From: Micrococcales bacterium
GTDB lineage: Bacteria; Actinomycetota; Actinomycetes; Actinomycetales; CAWJMD01
Length of the DNA: 48,956 bases
Assembly (NCBI GenBank): GCA_002748415.1
Contig: PDSI01000105.1
Span: 1-48,956 of the forward strand
Direction of reading: 5' to 3'
Part shown: piece by piece, positions 1-7,900 of the stretch
Numbering within the stretch: the stretch's first letter is position 1
How the letters are laid out: each line of letters begins with the position of its first letter
Translations under genes and position numbers: made by a program
The notes under the pieces: model-generated
Database searches by the model: none
Told to the model about the DNA's origin: nothing
Seen by the model: the letters and a program-made list of their open reading frames with translations, nothing else

Positions 1-555
1 CCGCCCCGGCCCCGGACCGGCGGTGGTGTGGTGACATCACCTATGTCCGGACGTGGTCGGGGTGGGCCTACCTGGCTACCGTGATCGACCTGCACTCCAG
101 GGCACTGGTCGGGTGGGCGATCGCCGATCACCTGCGCACCTGGATGGTTACCGACGCCCTGGAGATGGCGATCACGAATCACCAACCAGCACCGGGCGTG
201 ATATTCCACTCCGACCGCGGCTGCCAGTACACCAGCCAAGAATTCGCTGATTTCTGCTGGAACAACAAGATCACCCGGTCGCTCGGCCGGACGGGATCAT
301 GTTTCGACAATGCCGTGTCTGAATCTTTCAACGCATCCTACAAGAAAGAGCTCGTTCATACCAGGCCTTGGCAGAATATCAGGGTCCTGGTTCGGGAATC
401 AGCGGACTGGTTCACCTATTACAACACGCAGCGGAGGCATTCCACGATCGGTTACTTGACACCACTGGAGAAACACCTAGGATATACACACCTCGAAGAA
501 ATCGCGCAGCTACGAAACGCAGCATAACCGCGTCCACGAAACCGGGAACACTCCA
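1..555 (+). mobile_element. IS3-family insertion sequence, right part only
   Basis: The element is cut by the left window edge, so only the 3' part of its transposase gene and its right end are visible. Positions 528-555, just after the transposase stop, read in reverse as TGGAGTGTTCCCGGTTTCG followed by TGGACGCGG. This resembles the terminal inverted repeats of actinobacterial IS3-type elements (a CCGGTTTCGTGGAC core), so the right boundary is placed at about 555. The left end and the target duplication lie outside the window, so the boundary is an inference. Confidence 0.6.
3..527 (+). CDS. IS3-family transposase OrfB, integrase catalytic domain (5' partial)
   Basis: This encodes the DDE recombinase that cuts and joins the ends of an IS3-type element. 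The reading frame is open to the window edge. A GTG at 81 is internal, because the residues before it (CGDITYVRTWSGWAYLATVI) are typical integrase sequence. The three catalytic acidic residues are visible: D in GDITYV, D in FHSDRGCQYTS, and E in FDNAVSESF, about 35 residues after the second D. The C-terminal NTQRRHSTIGYLTP motif is also typical of IS3 OrfB. The frame runs uninterrupted to TAA at 525-527, so nothing visible suggests inactivation. The upstream OrfA and the frameshift signal normally used by this family are not in the window. Confidence 0.9.
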   Translation, partial: APAPDRRWCGDITYVRTWSGWAYLATVIDLHSRALVGWAIADHLRTWMVTDALEMAITNHQPAPGVIFHSDRGCQYTSQEFADFCWNNKITRSLGRTGSCFDNAVSESFNASYKKELVHTRPWQNIRVLVRESADWFTYYNTQRRHSTIGYLTPLEKHLGYTHLEEIAQLRNAA

Positions 556-749
556 CCCAGGGACAGTGACCAACACTGAGGCGGGCAGCCCCGCCATGGC
601 CGCGACCAAACCACCCCACACATGACCGCCCGTGACGTGGGAGTGGCGGGCCTTCCTGGGTTGTCCACCGGGTGTGAGATTTCCGCCTCGGAGTTCCTCG
701 CTGTACCTGGAAGGGCTCTGGGTGCCTGGAAGGGCGGGCGAACGGGTGT

Positions 750-1358
750 CTACTCTGCTCGCCGTTGCTGGTCAACTGGATCCGCTGACCCCTTACGACG
801 TTCGCGGAATGCCGTGCGGATACGGTCGAACAACCACCAGGCGAGGCCGAGTCCAATCGCCAGCAGCAGCAACGCGATCACGGCCGCCAGTATCGGGTTG
901 GCCAGTGCTAGCAAGGTCACTCCGGTGACGCTGACGTCCTCTGCGGTACTGACCGCCATGTTGCTGGCGGGTTCGGGGGAGGTGTTCACCCCCAGTCGCA
1001 GGCCTGCTTTGACCAGGTGCGACAGCAAGGCCACCCCGCCGCCGACGGCGGCGAGCATGGCCTGCTCCATCGACCCGGCGTCGCCGGCGATCAGCAGTGC
1101 CAGCGCCGTGCCGATGGCCGGCCGGATGACGGTGTGGATCGAGTCCCATGTGGAGTCGATATAGGGCAGCTTGTCCGCGGCCATGTCAACCACACAGAGC
1201 ACCGCGGCCACCAACAGCACATCGGTACGGGCCAGCGCATCGGGCAGGATCTCGAGATGGCCGAACCGGTCAGTCAGGCCCAGGATCATGACGACAAGGT
1301 AGGCGTTGATGCCACTGGCCCACCCGGTGGTGAACACCCATGGAAGCAGTTCGGTCAT
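750..1358 (-). CDS. DUF4126-family integral membrane protein
   Basis: The product is a 202-residue membrane protein of the DUF4126 type, whose function is unknown. Several hydrophobic segments are visible: one near the N-terminus (WASGINAYLVVMILGL), one around LLVAAVLCVVDMAADKL, one around AIGTALALLIAGDA, and a long C-terminal one (LANPILAAVIALLLLAIGLGLAWWLF). It ends in a basic cytoplasmic tail with RRKGS. A good ribosome binding site (AAGGAGA) precedes the ATG at 1358. Its neighbours, an IS3 element and argS, say nothing about its role. The family assignment rests on the N-terminal pattern and overall architecture. Confidence 0.75.
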   Translation of the reverse strand: MTELLPWVFTTGWASGINAYLVVMILGLTDRFGHLEILPDALARTDVLLVAAVLCVVDMAADKLPYIDSTWDSIHTVIRPAIGTALALLIAGDAGSMEQAMLAAVGGGVALLSHLVKAGLRLGVNTSPEPASNMAVSTAEDVSVTGVTLLALANPILAAVIALLLLAIGLGLAWWLFDRIRTAFRERRKGSADPVDQQRRAE

Positions 1359-1882
1359 GAGGTCTCCTTCGCCCGGTACCCGGGTTGTTTGTGTGTCTCG
1401 TCATCACAAGCATCCCGGATAGGCAACGCCTGCGCACGAGCGCGGATTCCCGGCGATTCATCAGTGCTCGCCTCGGCGAAGTGGGTCTGCTGAAGCCGCG
1501 AACCATCGACAACGGTTACAGCGCAGATTATCTGGCTGCCCAGGTTGCAGCGTGATAGGCCGATGTTGCGGAGATCGAGATCAGATCTACCAGTGAAAGC
1601 TATCTCAGCACCGAGGCGGCATCACGCTGCGTCATGGTTTTCAATGGCTCTTACGGCCTCGGCAAGATGGGGACGCTTTTTGGACCTATGAGGTGCAAAA
1701 AGCGTCCCCATCTTTGGCCGGGACCGTCAGCTGGGTTACGTCCCCTACCGACAGTGATAGAGAGATGTGAGGTATGGGCGTGCGGGCGCCGTTTCAGCAC
1801 GACAACCGGCATTACGGCCGTATCGCGCCACTGCAATCGCCACCGTCGTCGCTGCCACCGGCAGCGGGGGCACGGAACGTGG
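1359..1882. other. Non-coding region with a palindromic element
   Basis: This is 524 bases between the start of the DUF4126 gene and the end of argS. The only clear structure is the 51-bp palindromic element at 1664-1714, described separately. Short ORFs on both strands have no ribosome binding site and no recognisable protein pattern, so I see no gene here. Confidence 0.6.
1664..1714 (+). repeat. Palindromic repeat element, copy A
   Basis: Two perfect 18-base arms, AAGATGGGGACGCTTTTT at 1664-1681 and its complement at 1697-1714, enclose a 15-base loop. The loop itself contains the small palindrome ACCT-ATG-AGGT. A second copy in opposite orientation lies at 39747-39797 and keeps both the arms and the asymmetric loop. 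A conserved loop argues for a dispersed REP- or MITE-like element rather than two independent terminators. The arms could still end transcription from argS or DUF4126, since the stem is followed by T-rich or A-rich stretches. Confidence 0.8.
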
Positions 1883-3610
1883 CTACATCTGTTCCGGTGC
1901 TTGAACCCCCAGTAGATCCAGACCGGTCACCAGCACCCGCATCGTCAAGGCGGACAAGCTGAGCCGGGATTCCCGCACGTCACCGGCAGCCTTCAGCACC
2001 GGGCAGTTCTCGTAGAACGTCGAGAACGCCGTGGCCACCTCGTACAGGTAGTTGCACAGCTTGTGCGGTGCCGACTCCTCGGCAACCGTCGTCACGACGT
2101 CGCCGAAACTCGCCAGCAACAGGGCCAGGTCGCGTTCGGCCGACTCGGTCACCGTGATGGTGCGAGCCGCCTCCGGGTCTTCGCCAGCCCGGCGGAACAT
2201 CGACCTGATCCGGGCCACCGCATACTGCAGGTACGGGCCGGTGTTACCGGTCAGCGCCAGCATCCGGTCGAAGTCGAAGGTGTAGCCGGAGTCGTGAGCC
2301 ACTGACAGGTCGGCATACTTGACCGCGCCGATGCCGATCTGCGCAGCAATGATTTGCGCCTGCTGTTCAGGCAGTTCGGGGCGCAGCTGGGCCAGTACCG
2401 CACCGGCCCGCTCGATCGCCCCGGTCAACAGATCCATCAGCTTGACCGAATCGCCGCTGCGGGTTTTCAGCATCTTGTTGTCCGCGCCCAGTACACTGCC
2501 GATCTGCACATGCTCGACCTCGACATCCGCAGGAAGCCAACCGGCTTCGCGGGCGGTAGCGAACACCATCTGCAGGTGTAGTGCCTGGGTGGCGCCCACC
2601 ACGTACAGGATCCGGTCTGCGCCCAGTTTTGATACCCGGTGCCGGATCGTGGCCAGATCCGTTGTCGCGTAACCATATCCGCCGTCGGACTTACGTACGA
2701 TCATCGCCATCGGCTGGTCGTCCCGACCGGTGAAACCGGCCGGGAAAGCACACAGCGCGCCCTCGCTGATCCGGGCCAGCCCGGCTGCTTCCAGTTCTGC
2801 GCACACCTGGGGAAGGTCCGGGTTGTAGGTGCTTTCGCCAGCCAAGTCGGCGTCGGTCAGGGTCACGCCGAGGGTGGAATAGATCCGGTTGAAGTACACC
2901 CTGGAGCTGGCCAGCAGGTCCTCCCACAACGCCAGCGTGCGCGCGTCACCGGCCTGCAATGCCACTACCCGGTTGCGGGAGCGTTCGGCGAACGCGGGGT
3001 CGGAGTCGAACTTCGACCTGGCCTGCTGATAGAACGTGTTCGGATCCGTCTGAAGCAGTTTCGCCTGTTCGGAGTCATCGCCGACATCCAGTAGGTGTTC
3101 GATGAGCATCCCGAACGGGGTGCCCCAGTCGCCGATGTGGTTCTGCCGGATCACGGTATGCCCCAGGGTCTGCAGGATCCGTGCCAGCGCATCCCCGACG
3201 ATTGTCGTGCGCAGGTGTCCGACGTGCATTTCCTTGGCCACGTTGGGTGCCGAGTAGTCGATGACGATGCGCTGGCTGCCCGGTGCGGGGAGGCCGGTTC
3301 GGGGGTCGGCAGCTTGCTCGCTCGCGTTCGTGGACACCCATTGCGCGCTCGCGGTGAGGTTGATGAACCCCGGCCCGCTGACCTCGACCGCGTCGCAGAC
3401 ATCAGCGAGATCCAGGTGCTCCATGATTGCGGCGGCTACCTCCCGCGGCGGGCGGCCCAGCCGCTTGGCCAGTGCGAGTGGGGCGTTGATCTGGACGTCG
3501 GCGAACTTGGAATCTCGGATCACCGGATCGGCATCGGCGAACTCGGGGCCGAACGCAGTTGCTATCGCGGACTGGACCCGGGGGATGAGGACGGCGGTCA
3601 GGCTTGGCAC
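1883..3610 (-). CDS. argS: Arginyl-tRNA synthetase
   Basis: The enzyme charges tRNA-Arg with arginine using ATP in the cytoplasm. The 575-residue length is typical of bacterial ArgS. It is a class I synthetase: the HIGH-type motif is HVGH at residues 129-132 within SAPNVAKEMHVGHLR, and the KMSKS-like loop is KMLKTRSGDSVKL. The N-terminal additional domain that binds the tRNA elbow covers about residues 1-90, and the C-terminal anticodon-binding domain starts near YADLSVAHDSGYTFDFDRML and ends in LGVQAPEQM. The start is the GTG at 3610, which gives the expected N-terminus. It stands alone on the minus strand and diverges from the DUF6504 operon. Confidence 0.97.
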   Translation of the reverse strand: MPSLTAVLIPRVQSAIATAFGPEFADADPVIRDSKFADVQINAPLALAKRLGRPPREVAAAIMEHLDLADVCDAVEVSGPGFINLTASAQWVSTNASEQAADPRTGLPAPGSQRIVIDYSAPNVAKEMHVGHLRTTIVGDALARILQTLGHTVIRQNHIGDWGTPFGMLIEHLLDVGDDSEQAKLLQTDPNTFYQQARSKFDSDPAFAERSRNRVVALQAGDARTLALWEDLLASSRVYFNRIYSTLGVTLTDADLAGESTYNPDLPQVCAELEAAGLARISEGALCAFPAGFTGRDDQPMAMIVRKSDGGYGYATTDLATIRHRVSKLGADRILYVVGATQALHLQMVFATAREAGWLPADVEVEHVQIGSVLGADNKMLKTRSGDSVKLMDLLTGAIERAGAVLAQLRPELPEQQAQIIAAQIGIGAVKYADLSVAHDSGYTFDFDRMLALTGNTGPYLQYAVARIRSMFRRAGEDPEAARTITVTESAERDLALLLASFGDVVTTVAEESAPHKLCNYLYEVATAFSTFYENCPVLKAAGDVRESRLSLSALTMRVLVTGLDLLGVQAPEQM

Positions 3611-3716
3611 CGCACAAGCCTACCCAGCCGGCCGATGGTGCTGATATCGGATCTGGCCGGCCGGGGAGTCGTGGCCGGTCCGCCGGTGCTCGTGGTGGGG
3701 TACCGCCAGCGACAAA

Positions 3717-3744
3717 GTGTCGGTGGCGGCAGAGAGTATGGGAT
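3717..3744 (+). promoter_or_regulatory. Possible PafBC/RecA-NDp type damage-inducible promoter
   Basis: GTGTCGGTG at 3717-3725 closely matches the TTGTCRGTG element of LexA-independent damage-inducible promoters in mycobacteria. The expected TAnnnT element eight bases later is not present; the nearest candidate is TATGGGAT at 3737-3744, which is offset by three bases. The match is therefore partial. It is reported because it lies upstream of a gene set that looks like a translesion-synthesis operon. Confidence 0.25.
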
Positions 3745-3845
3745 CGGCTCGATGGGCGGGCCACGACTCACCCGAACGGGTGAGCGGAACGGATCCTGAG
3801 GCGTCTCTTGACGAACTGTCAGACCTTGGACGTACTCTGGATTTA

Positions 3846-3887
3846 GGTTCGGACACCTGTTCGAGGCGTCGAACAGGTGGACGAACC
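3846..3887 (+). promoter_or_regulatory. Long hairpin in the leader region
   Basis: CACCTGTTCGA pairs with TCGAACAGGTG around a GGCG loop (3854-3864 with 3869-3879). After a two-by-two mismatch, GGTTCG at 3846-3851 pairs with CGAACC at 3882-3887. No run of T follows, so it is not a standard intrinsic terminator. The GTTCGA...TCGAAC arms are the reverse arrangement of the actinobacterial LexA box (TCGAAC...GTTCGA), so I do not call it a LexA site. Confidence 0.5.
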
Positions 3888-3972
3888 GCATGTGGCTGGC
3901 GAGCTGCGTGTGAGGGCACTGGACGCGAGTGCGCCGGCCGGTGGGGTGGAGTCGCGATCCACATCGCCGGCA

Positions 3973-4037
3973 GGTGCGGTCCAGGTGGGACGATCTCGAC
4001 CCCGTCCCCCTGGCCGCACCACCCCCGGGTCGAGATC
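3973..4037 (+). promoter_or_regulatory. Two mutually exclusive hairpins, candidate RNA switch
   Basis: Hairpin A pairs 3973-3992 with 4003-4020: 18 base pairs in blocks of 7, 5 and 6, interrupted by two single bulged T residues (3980 and 3986), with a 10-base loop at 3993-4002. That whole loop (ATCTCGACCC) is complementary to 4027-4036, and G3992-C4037 extends hairpin B to 11 base pairs. Forming one structure therefore competes with the other. CCACCC at 4019-4024 can also pair with GGGTGG at 4060-4065, the purine-rich stretch just before the DUF6504 start at 4076. This resembles a bistable leader, but no ligand or known RNA family is recognised. Confidence 0.5.
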
Positions 4038-4075
4038 AACCAACGTGTGATCCCGGGAAGGGTGGGAAGCAAACG

Positions 4076-4453
4076 ATGCGTCGATGCGACGAGCCGATCG
4101 AGGTGTGGACGGCCGCTCATACCGGTATGGGCCAGCAGGACGAACCCCCGGAGCGGTTCCTGTGGCGCGGCCGGTCCTACCTGGTTCAGGAGGTGCTGAC
4201 CTCTTGGCGGGAGCGGCAGCCGTGGTGGACCCAGCAGGCGGTTGAAGCCGTGCACGGTGCGCAGCCATGCAGCGAGTCGCAGCACGCTGTGGCCGTCGAC
4301 CGGTTGACGGTGCTTGCCGATGGGTCTGAGCGGCAGGTGTGGCGGGTGCGGGCCAGCTCCGGGCGGCTCGCGGTGGTCGGGGTCTACGACCTGGCCATGA
4401 TCCCCGGTGCGTCCGCCCGCGGTGAGTGGCGGCTGCTGCAGATCCGCGACTGA
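4076..4453 (+). CDS. DUF6504-family protein
   Basis: The product is a 125-residue protein of the actinobacterial DUF6504 type; its function is unknown. The core WRGRSYLVQEVLTSWRERQPWW followed by a VWRVRASSGRLAVVGVYDLA strand pattern suggests a small beta-rich domain. The ATG at 4076 was chosen because residues before it in the same frame are arginine-rich with no family likeness, and a purine-rich stretch (4056-4069) lies just upstream. It is the first gene of a five-gene plus-strand set that includes two polymerases of the error-prone classes, which suggests a link to DNA damage tolerance. That link is an inference from position only. Confidence 0.7.
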   Translation: MRRCDEPIEVWTAAHTGMGQQDEPPERFLWRGRSYLVQEVLTSWRERQPWWTQQAVEAVHGAQPCSESQHAVAVDRLTVLADGSERQVWRVRASSGRLAVVGVYDLAMIPGASARGEWRLLQIRD

Positions 4454-4506
4454 CCTATCACGTTCATAAATTTCTTGTGCGACAGCCGAATCGAAGGAGA
4501 ACTGCG

Positions 4507-4932
4507 ATGACCGCCATAACTCTCGCCGCGCGTGATGTGCTGCGCCCGCCTGGGGTGCCGGGCACGGCACTGGAACTCATTGACCGTGCTCGGCACGGGC
4601 TACGCGAAGCCGTCGATACCGCCGACCAGGACGACCGGTACGTGCTGGCGCACCTGTCGGCCTTGCGGTCGGCAGCCGCCGTCCTGGCCGTGCGTGGCCG
4701 GCCCACCCGCCGAGGGAGCGGGCGGCTCAACGTGTGGGTGGTGCTGCCGAAGATCGCGCCCGAACTGGGGGAGTGGGCCGCCTACTTCGCGGCCGGGGCC
4801 GCTCGCCGTCAGGCGATCGAGGCCGGCCGGTCCGGGGTGGTCAGCACCCGCGACGCCGACGACTTGGTGCGGGCGGCCACCGACTTTCTCGATGTGGTCA
4901 GCACCGAGCTGGGTGTCCTACCTATCCGGTGA
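4507..4932 (+). CDS. SAV_6107-type HEPN domain protein
   Basis: The product is a 141-residue, mostly helical protein matching the SAV_6107 HEPN group found next to dcw clusters in actinobacteria. A strong ribosome binding site (AAGGAGA) at 4494-4500 fixes the ATG at 4507. The helix-rich core runs LIDRARHGLREAVDT, then YVLAHLSALRSAAAVLAVRGRP, then ELGEWAAYFAAGAARRQAIEAG and ADDLVRAATDFLDVV. An R-x4-H pattern occurs at R44-H49 (RYVLAH); many HEPN ribonucleases use R-x4-6-H, but usually in a later helix, so nuclease activity is uncertain. The stop at 4932 is 15 bases before the polymerase start, so the two are probably cotranscribed. Confidence 0.75.
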   Translation: MTAITLAARDVLRPPGVPGTALELIDRARHGLREAVDTADQDDRYVLAHLSALRSAAAVLAVRGRPTRRGSGRLNVWVVLPKIAPELGEWAAYFAAGAARRQAIEAGRSGVVSTRDADDLVRAATDFLDVVSTELGVLPIR

Positions 4933-4947
4933 GCACTGTCTTATTGG

Positions 4948-7900
4948 GTGAGCGCTGGCTATTCGGTGAGTACTGTGGAGAAGTTCACGCACTTGCACGT
5001 GGCCTCGGGGTATTCCTTGCGCTACGGGGCGTCCAGCCCGGCCGACCTGGTCCAACAGGCGTCCGATGCGGGAATGAACGCCCTGGCTCTGACCGACCGG
5101 GACGGGCTGTACGGGGCGGTGAAATTCGTGGCTGCCGCTACCCGGGCCGGCCTCAGCCCGATCCTCGGGGTAGACCTGGCGGTCGAACCGACCGGGCTGA
5201 TCGCCGGGCTGCCCGGCTGGGCCGACCCGTCGGTCGCAGCGGCGGCCAGCCTGGCGCGCGCCACCCCGGTCCGTGGGGGTGCGGTGGCCGATCGCCGGCT
5301 GGCCCGGATCACCGTGCTGGCGCACGGGACTTCCTGCGCGGCAACCGATGCGGGCCACAACGGATGGCCCGCATTGTGCCGGCTGGTCACCGCTACCCAT
5401 GCCCGTGGTGAACGTGGCACCCCGGTGGCGAGCCCGGCAGACATTGCCGAGCACGCGATGACTCCCGGGGGGAGTACCGCAGATCCGGGCCAGCTGACGG
5501 TCCTGCTCGGACCGGACTCCGAGTTCGGCAGGGCGGTACTGGCGCATCGCGACGACCTCGCCCAGGCTGTCCTCGCGCAGTGGTACGGCCTGTTGCCGCT
5601 GGGATCGGTCGTCGTAGAGATCGTCTGCCACGGCGGGCCCAGTCATACCCCGGCCAGCACCGCTCACGCCGCCCGGATGCTCGGCCTGGCCCGGCAAGCC
5701 GGCATCCCCACGGTGCTGACCAACGCGGTTCGTTACGCTCGCCGCGACGGTGCGGTCACCGTCGACGTTCTGGACGCGGTTCGCCGCCTGGTCCCGTTGC
5801 ACCAGCGGCACCTGGACCGCACCACCGCTGCCGGGTTCCTCGCCGACACCCCGTCCATGATCCGGGTCGCTGACGCCGTGGCCCGTGCAGCCGGTGCCGG
5901 CCTGGACACCGCCACCGACCTCCTGCGCGAAACCGCCAGGGTGGCCCGACGATGCCGGCTCGACCCCAGCGAAGACCTCGGCATCGGCCAGGTTCACCTG
6001 CCCGAACCGGACCTGGTCACCGGTGGGCTGGCCCACACCCACACCGAGGCGGACGCCGTACTGCGGGCTCGCTGTCAGGCTCGCGTCGCCACCCGGTACC
6101 CGTACGCCGGCGACACCGCCGTCCGGGCGGTGCAAGACCGCCTGGACAACGAATTGCGCATCGTCACCACCCTCGGCTACGCCACCTATTTCCTCACCGT
6201 CGCCGAAGTGTGCGACCTCATCCGGGACCGCGGCGCCAGGGTCGCCGCCCGCGGCTCCGGGGCCGGCAGCCTGATCACCTACCTGCTCGGCATCTCCGGA
6301 ATCGACCCCATCGCCCATGACCTGCTCATGGAACGGTTCTGCCATCCGCTGCGAGCCGAGCTGCCGGACATCGACATCGACGTCGAATCCGAGCGGCGCA
6401 CCACCATCTACCAATGGATCATCGACCGGTTCGGCACCGACCGGGTCAGCTGTGTGTCGATGATGGACACCTACCGCATCCGCCACGCCGTCCGCGACGT
6501 CGGTGCCGCGCTCGGGCTACCGCCGGGTGAGATCAGCGCCATCGCTGCCGCCTTCCCGCACATCCGGGCCCGGGACGTGCGCAACGCGCTCGCCGAACTG
6601 CCCGAACTGGCCCACAGCGGCCTGGCCGTGAACGGCAGGCCCACCCCGCGGCTGGAGCTGTTGTTCGACTTGGTCGAACGCCTCGACGCACTACCCAGGC
6701 ACATTGCGCTGCACCCGTGCGGGGTACTGCTGTCTAACGCCCAACTGGGAGACCGCACCCCGATCGAACGCAGCTTCGACGGGTTCCCGATGAGCCAGTT
6801 CGACAAGGACGACGTGGAAGTGCTCGGCCTGCTCAAGCTCGACGTTCTTGGCATCCGCATGCAATCGGCTATGGCTTACGCCGTCACCGAAGTCGCTCGG
6901 GTGGAACAGGTTCCAGCACCGGACATCGACTCGATTCCGCTCGATGACGAGCCGACGCTCCGGCTGATCCGTTCTACCCACACCTTGGGTTGCTTTCAGA
7001 TCGAGTCACCGGGACAACGAGAACTGATCGGCAAGTTCGGCCCGCAAGACTTCGCTGACCTGGCCATCGACATCTCCCTGTTCCGGCCCGGCCCGGTGAA
7101 AACCGACATGATCGCCCCGTTCCTGCGGGCCCGACAGGGCTGGGACACACCGCAATACCTGCATCCCAGCCTGGAGCCGGTATTGGCCGAAACCCACGGC
7201 GTCGTCGTCTTCCACGAACAGGTACTGCGGATCTTCGACACCGTCACCGGCTGCGGGCTACCGCGGGCCGACGAACTACGCCGGCAGATGGGTTCGCCCG
7301 ACGCCCACGACCGGATCGAGGCATGGTTCACCGAGGCAGCCGCCGCCCGCGGCTACTCACCTGCGGATACGGCCCGCATCTGGGCGGTGCTCAAGGGTTT
7401 CGCATCCTTCGGATTCTGCAAAGCCCACGCCGCCGCTTTCGCGCTACCCACCTACCAGTCCGCCTGGTTGAAGGCTCACCACCCGGCCGCGTTCTTCGCC
7501 GGGGTGCTCACCCACGACCCCGGCATGTACCCGAAGCGGCTCATCCTGGACGACGCCCGCAACCTCGGCGTCACCGTCTTGGGCCTGGACGTCAACGCAT
7601 CGGAGGCCACCTACCGGGTGGAGAAGGTTCCCACCACGTACCAGGACACCGACGGCGCAGCGTATTTCGCCGAAGCGCAGCCGGCGGAGCCGGAACCCGA
7701 GCCGCACTGGGGCACCAACTGGAACACCGGCTCCGCCGACGGCGAGACCGGTGGGCCGGGTGCCGGGTTGCAGCCGGGTGCCGGGGTTCAGCCGGGTGCC
7801 GGGGTTCAGCCGGGTGCCGGATTACGGTTGGACGCCTGGATCCCCGACGCCCGTGGCTACGGCATCCGCATCGCGCTCACCGACGTCAAAGGCATCAGCG

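Larger units (their letters stand above)
3611..4075 (+). other. Structured non-coding region, probable leader of the polymerase cassette
   Basis: This is 465 bases between the divergent argS and DUF6504 genes. It contains a 7-bp hairpin with a GAAC loop at 3767-3784, a longer hairpin at 3846-3887, and a pair of overlapping alternative hairpins at 3973-4037. It also holds a partial DNA-damage promoter motif at 3717-3725. No convincing gene is present. A 7-codon ORF at 3890-3913 (MWLASCV) follows the second hairpin, but nothing further supports it as a leader peptide. Confidence 0.55.

Noticed and set aside
3846..3887. Possible LexA (SOS) box
   Set aside because: The arms are GTTCGA then TCGAAC, the reverse order of the actinobacterial LexA site, so it is treated as a hairpin.
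4918..6486. 522-codon open frame on the minus strand
   Set aside because: It is antisense to the dnaE2-like gene; long open antisense frames are expected at this GC content and the protein has no family pattern.
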